Made by a program: the position numbers and the translations under genes. Positions 53,742 through 64,000 of a DNA stretch of 64,000 bases are shown here, piece by piece. The notes under the pieces are model-generated. The model worked only from the letters and a program-made list of their open reading frames with translations, did not search any database and was not told the origin of the DNA. Where the stretch lies: contig CM066290.1 of the NCBI GenBank assembly GCA_033816765.1, forward strand, positions 3,658,001 through 3,722,000, written 5' to 3'. Within the stretch, counting starts at the first letter, position 1. Each line of letters begins with the position of its first letter. This DNA is from Nothopassalora personata (lineage: Eukaryota; Ascomycota; Dothideomycetes; Mycosphaerellales; Mycosphaerellaceae).

Positions 53742-54555
53742 TAAAAACTCTTTAAAAGGAGGGATTCGCGAGATAAATGTCGAATATATTGTTACGGTAG
53801 TACGCCGCGCCCCGGTAGTCGTGTTTTATAGTTGTAGTTACGTTTTCTTACCGCCCGAGGTAGACGGCAAATTGCGCCCGTATTTCTTATACCCGTGTTT
53901 CTTATCCTTTACCGCGCCGGATAATCCCGTCTTACGTACTCCGAGGTAAAATTAAGAGAGAGAGAGAGGCAGTACCTCGAATAGCCCGTACCTCCGTAGA
54001 GTCTTCGACTATCTCCTACGGGGCACGAGGATTTCCTCGTAGGCCCGTAGTACGGGGTACGAGGTTTTAGTTCCTCGTAGGCCCGTAGTACCTAGACCTA
54101 TAATCGACGTAGTTTATAGCCTCTCTTAGTTCTAGCTATACTAGGTAGCAGTTTACGCGGTTTGCTACCTCTCTTAGTTCCTATAAGCCTAGGTACTTTA
54201 ATAGCCGTCATTATCCGGAGAGAGAGTCCGCCGTATTCTCCCTCCTTTCGTACGGTATCGAGTGTCTTCGTTAATAGGTATCCGGGCGTATCCTTACTTC
54301 TCCTCTCTTCTATTCTCTTCTTTATATCGTAGTAAAGGTATTCGTTACGTCGTAGGCTTTAAAATAGGCTTTAAAATAGGCGTCGCTTATCGGGTATTTC
54401 TTCCTTTTTTTCGACGAAAAACGTCGCGTTTCGAGAGGGAGTTCCGAGAGGGAGTTTCGAGAGAAAGAGTCTTAGTGTCTCTTTGCCGTAATAAAGATAC
54501 TTACGTCGTCCGCCGCGTAAAGGCGCTCTCCGTAGGACGACTTAAGAGATATATA

Positions 54556-55241
54556 GTTTAGCCGCGGTAGATATAATATCGGAAAAGGTACTTACTAGTA
54601 GGTCTAGGTCTTCTATACCTTCGAGATCTACTTTACGATCCTTTAGTACTCGTAAGAAACCTTTCTAATCTACTTTAGACGTATCGAAACGTAGTCTATC
54701 GCTAGGAGGGGGGAGGGATTAAGAGGAGGTATTACTCCCTCTAATATCTAGAGAGATCGCTAAGTAGTTAGATCCGGTCTCTAGTATACGCTAATTTATG
54801 TCCGAGCTTAAAGACCTTCCTTTTATAAAGGTAAGGTCTAAAACGCTCGGGTTGTTTAGGTATACTCGGTAGAAGGTTCCTATGTTTAGAGTATTTCGTA
54901 GAGAGAAGTTATTTGCCTTAATCTAGTTAATAAAGGCTTTAGCTCTAGAGCTATTATCCTTCCCGTAAGGATCCTAAGATAGGTGTCTTATATTAAAGTC
55001 TCCGAGTAGTACCGTATTTATTACTAGTATAAAGTAGTATAGGGCTCTTTTATTCGTCTAGGTATTCTCGCTGTCTTTTTATTATAGACATTAAGAATTT
55101 AGATCGAATTACCCTTCTTATCTTTCGCGGATATTACTTAAATATCCGGGTCCCTATTTTAAACCGGAGTTATTTCGACTTAGATTTATCTACTAATATA
55201 GAAGAGGGTACAATTCCTTACTATACTAGTCGGTAGTAGAG
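54556..55241 (-). mobile_element. RIPed LINE, 5' part (ORF2 endonuclease), 5' truncated
   Basis: Continuation of 44005-47016: parallels 32871-33540 of the other LINE (endonuclease region). ORF1 and the 5' UTR are absent, so this copy is 5'-truncated, with the junction at about 55241 directly against a SINE-like element in the opposite orientation. Confidence 0.8.
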
Positions 55242-56095
55242 CTATCTATGGAGAGCGCCTTTACGCGGTAGACGGTGGAAGTACTATCGTTACGACGATA
55301 GGAAACTAAGTCTCTCTATTATAAAGCCTATACGGCGGCTAGGAACAAAAGCCGTGTAAAATAAGATAAGATACTCGCGCCTCCTACGATGCGACCGAGC
55401 GACCGACATATAAAACATAACATACGATACTATACGACGGCTACGACTAAGCGATACTACCGCTTTCTAGTACACTCCCTTAAACCGGCTACTTAAACCG
55501 CGATAGAACGGCGTAGTAACCCGTTTCTAGAACACCCCTCTAAGAGAAGAGACTTAGTAGCCTTAGTTTCTTAGATAGAGGGCGTAAGGGGCATCTATAC
55601 GTGTTAGGGGTACGTAAAGATAAGCACCTACGTATCTAACTACCCGGAAAGGATACGAGTAGAAGAGACGTAAGGGAATAGTAGTGTTTTATATTCTATA
55701 ATATACGGGTTACGTGCCTAGGGCTTAGCGGATTTAGAGGGCAATTTTACGAGAATAAGAAACGACAACGAGCCTACCGTAAGGCGTACGGTAAAGACGA
55801 GTAACACTACGTCCGGGATAGTGTATTAACAAGTAACATAAGATAAGAATAATAACCGGATACTACGACGTTCGTCCGATCTTTACGGCTATAAAGGAGT
55901 ACGAGCTTTAGCCGGGGCTCGTAAGGTGAGAAGGCCTCCGTAATATCTCGAAGAACGAACTGTTTATACTCTTAAGAGATTTTTCTTAGCCGTAGGGCTT
56001 TTCCTCTTATCTCGAAATTTTAGTAGAGTAATCTACCCGTGTTATATAGTCTTAGACTTATATAGCACGTTAATAGAAAAATTAATTAAAATTAA
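55242..56095 (+). mobile_element. SINE-like element, copy 4
   Basis: About 854 bp in the plus sense: starts CTATCTATGGAGAGCGCC, ends with the shared LINE 3' block and AATTAATT tail. Hairpin GTAGA-gtaa-TCTAC (56023-56036). Same subfamily as 42452-43310. Its head abuts the truncated LINE head-to-head; no clear target duplication. Confidence 0.7.
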
Positions 56096-56099
56096 TTAA

Positions 56100-56140
56100 C
56101 CTCTACCTTACTACTACTTAGTCTTTATAAAACAAGATAG
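56100..56140 (+). repeat. Left part of the LTR of the last gypsy
   Basis: Matches about 41745-41785 of the 41489-41892 LTR; continues at 63028 after the nested element. Confidence 0.6.
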
Positions 56141-56527
56141 TGTTATTGTCTCGTTCTAGGGCTAGTCTTAAAAGAGAGATAAGTTAAGTCACGTGGCGGT
56201 ATTATTCTTTAGAGAGGCTAGAGTAAGCTAAGCGAAGATGAATGATAGGAATAAGAGTTGTATTCCAATTAGTGAGATAGTAACATAAGTTGAACGTATT
56301 AGAACTATAAGAGTTTCTAGCGTTCCTAAATATAAAGGAGATTCGCGGCGTAGAGCCTATAGCTTAGTATAATCACCTTAATCAGTCCTACTAAGCATAC
56401 TAATTACACTAACCAGTCCGTGAAGTGATTAGTGTCACGTGCGTCTAGATAATCAGTATCACGTGTCTCTAAGTAATTAGTGTTTCGTGTATCTAGTCGG
56501 GGCTACCGTTTAGACCGAACCGTAACA
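56141..56527 (-). repeat. 3' LTR of the minus-strand gypsy
   Basis: 387 bp, TGTTATTG...CCGTAACA as written on plus (TGTTACGG start on minus). Contains repeated TCACGTG units (about 56415-56490). A polypurine tract on minus adjoins at 56528-56541. Confidence 0.9.
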
Positions 56528-56618
56528 CCATCCCCCTTCTAGCCTAGCTTAGTCCCTTAAGCTTACTTATAACGAACGGTATCCTCTATGTATCCGCGTA
56601 TAGCTTCTTCCCTTTGTG

Positions 56619-57176
56619 ATGCCTATCCACTAACGCCCTTCTAGTACTATCCGTCGCCGCCGTCTCTACGAGTTCGTTAAATCCGCGGGAGAAGTCATAG
56701 TTAAGAAATGCTTAACGTGTGAAAAGCATGGTCGCGTATGCAAGGTGCACATTCGTTCCGGGAAGTGTAGTAAGTGTCTTCGTCGCGGCTAAAGGTGCGA
56801 TGTAAGAGTAACTTAGTCGGAGTTTAAGAGGTTAGTAGAGGAGAAGGCTCGTCTTCGTTAGAAAATCTAGGAGTCTCGGTCCGCTTAGGAGGAGGCGATG
56901 CGGGTTTATAAGAAGGCTCTCGAGGATCTAAAGATTGCTCGCGCGCGCGAGGAGCGCTTACGTTAGTAGATGGATCTAGTGGATCGTCGTGCCGAGGAGG
57001 CGATTTCCGTTAAGGAAAGGGAGATCGAGGAGTAGGAGATAGAAGAGGCTTCTTTACTTCCTTCGGATATCCCTTATAAGGGTCTAGCTCTCAACTTGTT
57101 ACTAGGCACATAGGGTGCTATTAAGGGTCTCGGTAACGAGTTCTAGGAGGTACCCGAACTACTCCCTACTAGTTAA
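56619..57176 (+). pseudogene. RIPed antisense Zn2Cys6-like coiled-coil gene
   Basis: 186 codons from ATG 56619 (MPIH...RPSST, comparable to MPLRPSSSSD in the intact protein) to TAA 57174-57176. The cluster (about 56707-56797) has all six cysteines with spacing C-x2-C-x6-C-x8-C-x2-C-x6-C, identical to the intact gene, plus the shared RSGKC and CDVRV motifs. A coiled coil (RVYKKALEDLKIARAREERLR) follows. It is inactivated by several TAG/TAA codons, one inside the cluster. Its stop overlaps the pol stop of the opposite strand (57173-57175). Confidence 0.8.
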
Positions 57177-60100
57177 CTTGTAGGTCTTTGTTTTTCTTAT
57201 AATATTCTCGGATCTTTTATTAACAGTTTTGTAGGTTCTTTTCTAGTTCCTAGGTATTTTCTAATTCGTCGTATCCTTTCCATTTAATAAGGTATCGCTA
57301 ACCTTTCTTATCTAGGATTCTTTCGACTTCGAATTTGTTTTCTGCTTCCGGCTCGAAATAGAAGCTCTCCTAGCAGGGTGTTTTGGCGTCTACGGGTTCT
57401 AACTTAGAGATATAGAAGACTAGGTAGATTTTTGCGTCTAGTAGTAGTCGTAGGCGATAGTTAACTAGTCCTATGACTTTATCGATAAAAAATGGTCCGA
57501 CCTTAACGTAATCTAGTTTCTTAGTCTATCTTCTTATTCTTAAGTTTTTTGTAAGGAGATAGACCTTATCCCCCTCTTTTAGTAGAGGTGCCATTTTTCT
57601 CGTGTCCTACCGTTATTAAGACAGTTTTTGTTATACATCTTCGATCGCCTTGCGTGTTTCTTTATGCACTTCCTTAAGAGTATCCGTCGTTACGATTGCT
57701 CTTTCGGCTTATAGGTAGGATCTAGGTGTTCTAAATAGGTTAGGATCTTTACTAAAGTTCGCATAAAATAGTGTCGTTAAAGTTGTCTCTAATTTGTAGT
57801 TGTTTGGTATAATCTGCGCCATTAGCAGTAATGAGACCTAGTTATCTTATACATAATTGATGTAGTGTCGTAGGTATTGTTCTAGCGTTTAATTCATCCT
57901 TTCGGTTTGTCCGTCTGTTTCCGGATAATATGCTGTTAATAGCTTATGTTTAATTCCGATCGTTCCTATAAGCGTCTTCTAGTAGTTTAATATGAATAGC
58001 TTATCTCTATCCGTTATAAACGCTTAAGGGAATCCGTAGTACCGGATAAGTCTATCTAGTACGAGGTATCCGAGCTACTCTACATTGTATGTCTCTAATA
58101 TAGGAATAAAGTGTACGTACTTTATAAGTCTATTAACTATAACTAGTATTATGTCGTATAGTTGTTTCGTAAGTTAGTCTCTTAACGGTAGGAGTTTCGT
58201 AATAAAGTCTATTATAACTTCGTCCCATAGTTTCGTCGGTAGTGTCCTAAACTGTAGGTAAACGTATTTTACATGTCTCGTAGCCTTGTTTCGTTAGTAG
58301 TGTACGTATCGTTTAATATAGCGTAACACCTTAAGTCTCATCTATAGAAATGAGAAACTGCGTTATATTAGGTCTATAGTTTTTAAAGTTCTAGGGTGTC
58401 TATAAGTTAGTCCGTCGTAATGTTGTCATATGCATTCTTCTTCTCGATCCTTCGGTACTTAGTATTTTCCTTGCGATATAGGGAACTATTCGTCCCTATC
58501 GCCTAATATCCGTACGATGTTATTGAATTCTCTTATGTTAGCACTAAGACTTCCGTCGGGGTTCGTCTTTAATATCTTATGTTGCACTAGTTCTTTTTCT
58601 TCTATATAGTCGCTTCTTTGGCTTAGCGCGTCGGCGCGGCCATTCTCTCGTCCTAGAGTATATTTAATTTCGAACTTATACTATCCTAGTAGCTCCGACC
58701 AGCGGGCTTGCCTTCGAGTAAGTTCTTTCGTCGTCGTAAAGTACGTAAGATTCTTATAGTTAGAAAGAATCGTTAACTTCGGTAGGCCCTCGACATATAC
58801 TCTCTAATATTACATAGTAGTAACAATGGCTAGAAGCTCTTTATTATAGATGTCGTAGTTCTATTCCGCTATAGTCATTTTCCGGGAGTAATAGGCTACT
58901 AGGTGTCTCTACCCATCGTGTGTCTATGTTAAACACGCGCCTATTGCTATATTAGACGCATCGGTCTCGATGTGGACTTCCTTGCTACTATCGAATAGTC
59001 GAAGCGTAGGGGCTAAAGCGCATTGTTCCTTAAGTTTCTTAAATGCTTTAATCTATTCCCTTCCCTATTTCTAAGTAACGTCCTTTCTTATAAGCATCGT
59101 TATTAGTGCTACTATTTTCGCGTAGTCCTTAATGAATTTCCGGTTGTAGTTCGCTAGTCTAAGGAATGATTATACGTCCTTAACTGTTTTCGGTTCTAGC
59201 TATTCTCTAATTAACTATGTCTTCGTAGGGTCGATCGTTATCCCTATAGTGCTAATAATAAAGCCTAGGAATTTAACTTCTTTCTTATGGACTTCGCATT
59301 TCTCGGGTGCCGTCTTAAATCCTAATTGCGTGAGTCGTTCGAAGACGTCCTAGACTTGTTTTATGTGTTCCTATAGGGATCCTTTTATGTAGACTAGTAT
59401 GTCGTCTATGTAGGCGATAACGTATACGTCGAGTAGGTCTCTAAGTGTTTCGTTAACAAGGTCCTAGTAGGATGCGGGTACGTTAGTTAATCCTATTAGC
59501 ATAACTAAGAATTCGTAAAGTCCGTATCTTGTCCTAAAAGCGGTCTTCTATTCTTCTCCTTCCGCTATTCGTATAGCGTAGAAGGCATCTCGTAGGTTAA
59601 TCTTCGTATACTAGTCTAATCCGGTTAATCTATCTTATGCTTCTTCGATGTTAGGTAGCGGGTATCGGTTCTTAATCGTAATCTCGTTTAACTTCCTATA
59701 GTCTTATACGAGTCGTAACTTCCCGTTTACTTTTAGAACGAACATGTATAGAGTTCCTATACTCGAGGTGGATCTTCTTATCTATCCTTTAGCTAGCTTC
59801 TCCTTTAGCTATTCTCGTAGGGTCTATAGCTCTTTCTTAGACATTTAATATAGGGGTCCCTATAGAGGCTCTTTCCCTAGCTAAATATTAATCTTATAAT
59901 CCTATAGGCGGTACTTAGGTAAGGCGGTTTTGCCTCTCTCCTCTTTAAAGAGTCGCGACTACTTACGATACTCCTTAGGAATACTCAACTCTAAGATGTT
60001 AGTATTCTTCGATAGTGCGTTACTTCTATCACTTCTAGTAACTTCGTAACCCGGCGGCCCTACGCTAGTGTCTGTCCCGGTCGAAGGTAGTTCTTCTGTC

Positions 60101-60640
60101 CTTCTATTCGGCGTAAGCTATATCTCGTTTAGCTATTTCCTTACCTTATCTACTAGTGAACGCTACTACTACGTAGGCTAAATGTCGACAACGCAATCGC
60201 ATTCCCTAAATGTAAGTACTCCTCTTCTCTAGTCGATTACTAGATTGTGCTTTCTTAACTAAGGCATACCTAATACTATGTTATAACTAGCTATATTAGT
60301 AACATCTAAGGTAATATTCTCGTAGTACTATTAGATAGCTAGTAGCAATGGTATCGTCTCCTATTCTACGCTAGGTAACGATAATCCGTTTACCGCGATT
60401 AACTCGTAACCCTATTTCTTCTTTAGGGTAGCTAACCCGTTTCTTCTTACGAAAGACTCGGAGATGAAATTCCCCGCTACTCCTAAGTCGATTATAACAC
60501 TAGTCTTATGTCCGTTAACGATTGCTTATGTCTAGAAAACTGTATTTAATGTCGATATATAAGCCTAAGTATTGCATAACTCCCTCCGGTCGCTTATTCC
60601 TAGGGAGCTAATCCTTTTCCCGAATAGTATGTAGTTCGCT
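57173..60640 (-). pseudogene. RIPed gypsy pol, minus strand
   Basis: On minus: protease (VIIDLGVAGNFIS near 60460-60500, Ser-Gly core altered), RT with VIAYIDDILVY (about 59390-59425), RNase H, integrase (about 57700-58500) and chromodomain (about 57290-57370). It ends ...RPTS then TAA, comparable to ...RPTT at the intact pol end. Many TAG/TAA stops. Close to 37400-40745 but with somewhat more CpA retained. Confidence 0.88.
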
Positions 60641-62630
60641 ATGCTTCGTGCCTAGAGGCTTCGGCTAGAACCTGTAGCCCGTTGCCCTATGTCCACACTT
60701 ATAGTCTATTACGTTCCTAGATCTTCTACGTTTCTAAGTAGAGTACGCGTACGTGTTGCACTATGTTACGTAATTTATTCGATACGAATGTTCCTAACGG
60801 TATAAGATATCCGGTTCCTGTTATTCGGCTTCCTATCGGTAGTCGTTCTATAACGGTGGTTACTAGATTCTCGGTTGTTTCCATAAGTGGGTATCCCTAG
60901 GCTATGCCTCGTAGGGTGTCGAGTATCTTATTAAACTTAATAGAATGTAGCCTCCTTCGTCCACCTATTTTAGGTAGGAATTCCTCGTACCTTCTTTATA
61001 GGTAGATGATTATGTCGTATAGTTTCTTAGGTGCATCTACCGTAAAGGTAAGTTGTTCGTTGTCGTCGTTAGTGTCGCTCTCTTCTCCTTCGGAGGAATC
61101 TTCTTCGCTTAATTCTTCCGGATCCTATTCTTCCTCGATAGTATCTAGCCCGGTGGTTTCTTGACTTTCTTCCTGTAGTTCTAGTAACTATAATCCGTTC
61201 CATCCTAGGTCCTAATTTTCTTTATCGCTTCTATCTTCGTTAAAGTAGGATTTATCGATGTCCACTTCTCGGAGCGTGGCGTCTTGCCTATGCGTCGCTC
61301 CTAGGGTTCCTCGTGGTTGCTAAGGCCAATACCCTACGCCTAACTTCGCGGCGTAGTAGATTTAACACGAGTCTTAGTAATAGAATCGCTAATAAAGGCT
61401 TCTATAACTATTTCGAGATTCAGATTTGATCTCGTAGTCGACTCTTCGTGTTATTATATTGAACTATCGTAGTTGGTTCTTCGCATTAAATGGAATGACC
61501 CCCATTTGCTACCTATAGTATCCTCCTCGTCCTTCTAAGGGGTCTAGGAGAGGCGTCGTGCTTCTATTACTAGCTCTCTCCCCTACTCTCCGAGTATAGT
61601 CGGTATCTCCTCGAGACCTAACGCTACTCTTAGATTTACTAGTTCGGGGTTGCATTATATTGAACTGCTCGCGGCGCACTATATTTTTACCGCGGCAATC
61701 TCGCGCTATGTAGCCTTCCTTACTATAGGCATAACATATGAGTTTTCCTTTTCCTTTAAAGGGCTTTCCGTAGCCCCTACTCTTATCGATCCTCCGTCCT
61801 CGTTAGGTAACGTCTAGTTACATTGGCTGTAGTCTATAGTAGGGCTAGCTTTATCGTGAGAATTCTCCCTTCGTAACGTATCCTCCTAAGGGTCTACGGT
61901 CCGGAGCATATCCTACTATTCCTCCTACTTTAGAGTCGTATTTCTTCTCCTAGTGTCGTTCCTAGAGCTAGTTATCGATGTTGATCGACGCCTTTATTAG
62001 CTCTTCGAGGTTAGTGATCTGTCCCCCGTGTCTTATTAACTCGTCCTTAACGGAGTCCTTAAGTCTACGTCGGAACATAGTTATTAACGCCGTCTAGTCC
62101 TATCTAGTGATTTGTCCGTATTCTTTGAATTTAGCGGCATACTCTAAAGTAGACGTCTTCTACTTCAGGTGTTAAATAATTCGTATAGCCTATTGGACTT
62201 CGTTCGAGGTTCTAAAGATTAATTTCATCTTTTCTTTAAAAAGGGTGTAGCTCCTAAACATTCTAGTAGGGTCTAATCGTCTTATACCTTTAAGGTATTC
62301 CTTAAGGTAAGGTTTAATCTAGTTCTACGCACTTCCGCGAAGGTACGTAATAGCGAAGATAGTTCTTTTATCGGCATCGACTAGGTTGAACATAAGGTAC
62401 ATATCTATCTAATTGATCTAGTCGTCGAACTTAGCTCTGTCTCTATAGAAGAGGTCTGGCTTAGTAGCCTTAACGTCGTTCCTCCTTAGAGTAGGCTCGT
62501 TATCGTTATTAGACTTATCGTCCTTCGTAGTAGTAGTCTATTGTAGTGGCGCACGGCGGATGCTTCCTACTTCGCTAGGGGCGGGTGTTCCCCTACTAGC
62601 TGCTTAAGTAGCGCTTATCCTAAGGGCGTT
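60641..62630 (-). pseudogene. RIPed gag of the minus-strand gypsy
   Basis: On minus, from near the 5' LTR. The capsid part is at about 61950-62500 and homologous to 63240-64000. The zinc knuckle near 61685-61740 reads CYAYSKEGYIARDC, with the second Cys and the His read as Tyr. An acidic Ser/Glu linker (about 61060-61130) precedes protease. Non-functional. Confidence 0.78.
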
Positions 62631-62635
62631 TAAAG

Positions 62636-63022
62636 TGTTATTGTCTCGTTCTAGGGCTAGTCTTAAAAGAGAGATAAGTTAAGTCACGTAGCGGTATTAT
62701 TCTTTAGAGAGGCTAGAGTAAGCTAAGCGAAGATGAATGATAGGAATAAGAGTTATATTCCAATTAGTGAGATAGTAACATAAGTTGAACGCATTAGAAC
62801 TATAAGGGTTTCTAGCGTTCCTAAATACAAAGGAGATTCGCGGCGTAGAGCCTATAGCTTAGTATAATCACCTTGATTAGTCCTACTAAGCATACTAATT
62901 ACACTAATCAGTCCGTGAAGTGATTAGTGTCACGTGCGTCTAGATAATCAGTATCACGTGTCTCTAAGTGATTAGTGTTTCGTATGTCTAGTCGGGGCTG
63001 CCGTTTAGACCGAACCGTAACA
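62636..63022 (-). repeat. 5' LTR of the minus-strand gypsy
   Basis: Nearly identical partner of 56141-56527, same length. Confidence 0.9.
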
Positions 63023-63027
63023 GATAG

Positions 63028-63133
63028 CTACTACTTTATTACTCTCCCTTAACTCACTATCGGCCCGAGACAAAACCTAATTAAGCTTAGTCTTCTAATC
63101 TTATAATATCATTAGGTTATACTAAACCTAATA
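63028..63133 (+). repeat. Right part of the LTR of the last gypsy
   Basis: Continues 56100-56140; ends CCTAATA (CCTAACA in the 41489-41892 LTR), followed by the leader GCTTTAAACGCC, which the nested element also has after its own 5' LTR. Confidence 0.7.
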
Positions 63134-64000
63134 GCTTTAAACGCCCTCTACGATAGGAGATCGATAGAGTAATAGGGGAACACCCGCCCCTAGTAAAGTA
63201 AGTAGAGCCCGACGACCTTAGACCGTAAACGATACTATTAATGCCTTAGCTACTTATATAGGTAACGACACCCTTAAGGTTAGTAAGCTAGAGTTCTACT
63301 ATAGCAAGCGAGACAAGTTCGATACTTAGGTTACTTAAATAGACATGTACTTCTTATTTAACGCTATAGAAGAAAACCTTAAGCCTATCTTTACTACTAC
63401 CTTCCTTCGAGGACGAGTATAGCATTAGATTAAACTATTCCTTAGGACCTACCTAGATAGCTAAGGTAACGACAATTTAAACGGAATTTTTCTATCTTAC
63501 GGACACCTTAAGAAAGCAATAAGGAGCGTCTTTAGCATTTCGAATAAAATTGCTACTATAGTACGCGTTATTTAGTACTTAAAATAGAAAACATCTACTA
63601 CCGACTATACTACAAAATTCTAGGAGTACACCTAGCTTACTAATTAGGACGACGAAGCACTTTAAGTTGTATACCGAAGAGGACTAAAGGAGTAAGTAAA
63701 GGATAAGTTAATAAGGGTCGGAAGGGAGATTAAGGACTTAGGCAGTTTAGTTAAAGTTACGATCGATCTTAATAATAAACTCTACGAGAGAGCTCTAGAG
63801 CGACGATATAACTCTAAGGTATCCGGAGAGGCTAGATATATACTAGGCTACGACAATTGAAACAATAGAGGCTCTAATAACGTTTACGACAACTATAAGC
63901 CTAAGAACTATACGCTATACTACGGACTATAACTAATAGAGCTCGACGTTACCGAGAAAGATCGTAAGATTAAGAATAGGAGTAAGTTTAGGCCTAAGAG
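63134..64000 (+). pseudogene. RIPed gypsy gag running off the window end
   Basis: Leader to about 63200, then gag: TLATYIGNDTLKVSKLEFYY (about 63238), MYFLFNAIEENLKPIFTTTF (about 63349), SISNKIATIVRVIWYLK-like (about 63535), DLNNKLYERALERRYNSKVS (about 63770). It aligns with 35456-36150. TAG stops mark RIP. The rest lies beyond base 64000. Confidence 0.78.

Larger units (their letters stand above)
47017..54539 (-). mobile_element. SINE-like element, copy 3, carrying a nested gypsy
   Basis: Parts 47017-47138 and 53747-54539 together make about 915 bp, matching copy 1. The 16-bp target duplication ACTTAAGRGATATATA (47001-47016, 54540-54555) is in LINE ORF2. The hairpin is GTCGTT-act-AACGAC (47078-47092). 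The frame at 54262-54561 crosses the element end and is not a gene. Confidence 0.8.
56141..63022 (-). mobile_element. Complete RIPed gypsy with 387-bp LTRs
   Basis: 6882 bp with LTRs 56141-56527 (3') and 62636-63022 (5') and exact 5-bp duplication GATAG (56136-56140, 63023-63027). Removal restores the LTR seen at 41780. Order on minus: gag, pol, with an antisense Zn2Cys6 relic between pol and 3' LTR. Related to the intact element at the window start by LTR sequence and architecture. Confidence 0.92.

Noticed and set aside
54262..54561. 99-codon frame in a SINE-like element, with a similar frame at 4272-4538
   Set aside because: Similarity only reflects that both are copies of the same non-coding element; the frame is antisense to it and crosses its end into the LINE.
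1..64000. Host genes, CRISPR arrays, rRNA, operon-type features
   Set aside because: Every long frame belongs to a transposable element; regular direct repeats are LTR-internal minisatellites without spacers.

Overview
This window is a transposon graveyard with a few living islands, almost certainly from a filamentous ascomycete (Pezizomycotina). Outside the islands CpA and TpG are nearly absent, TpA is in excess and CpG is kept. Broken reading frames mostly fail at TAG or TAA where Gln (CAG/CAA) or Trp (TGG) would be expected, and zinc-finger Cys and His are read as Tyr. This is the signature of repeat-induced point mutation (RIP) at CpA. I found no host gene, rRNA or CRISPR array.

Layout. 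1-3526: 3' part of an intact chromodomain Ty3/gypsy element (pol, an antisense Zn2Cys6/coiled-coil gene, polypurine tract, LTR). 3681-4588: non-autonomous LINE-dependent element. 4602-9486: RIPed gypsy on the minus strand, with an antisense Cys/coiled-coil ORF, a tRNA-like unit and an inserted 585-bp inverted-repeat element. 9492-35452: a very large RIPed LTR element (gag, protease, RT, RNase H, integrase and two further ORFs), carrying a second gypsy in its pol. Its 3' LTR is split by a Tad1-like LINE (26403-35224), which is itself interrupted by an un-RIPed 3788-bp retroelement with perfect 1642-bp inverted arms. 35453-41892: RIPed gypsy on plus. 41893-44004: fragment of another gypsy. 44005-55241: second, RIPed LINE carrying a non-autonomous element, which carries a complete gypsy with 195-bp LTRs. 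55242-56095: a further non-autonomous element. 56141-63022: complete RIPed gypsy with 387-bp LTRs and 5-bp TSDs, nested in the LTR of a last gypsy whose gag runs off the window end.

How the parts relate. Several gypsy lineages share an unusual architecture: a separate gene lies antisense to pol between the pol stop and the 3' LTR. In the intact copy it encodes an exact C-x2-C-x6-C-x8-C-x2-C-x6-C cluster followed by a long coiled coil, and its stop codon overlaps the pol stop. A diverged copy 54 kb away keeps the Cys spacing and the stop overlap. Three related elements also carry an antisense tRNA-like Pol III unit between pol and this ORF. The intact element's LTR begins with two CGG-N10-CCG palindromes, the kind of site a Zn2Cys6 dimer binds, which suggests self-regulation. 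Separately, the non-autonomous elements share the 3' end of the LINE, including a terminal hairpin whose stem sequence differs between copies while pairing is kept.
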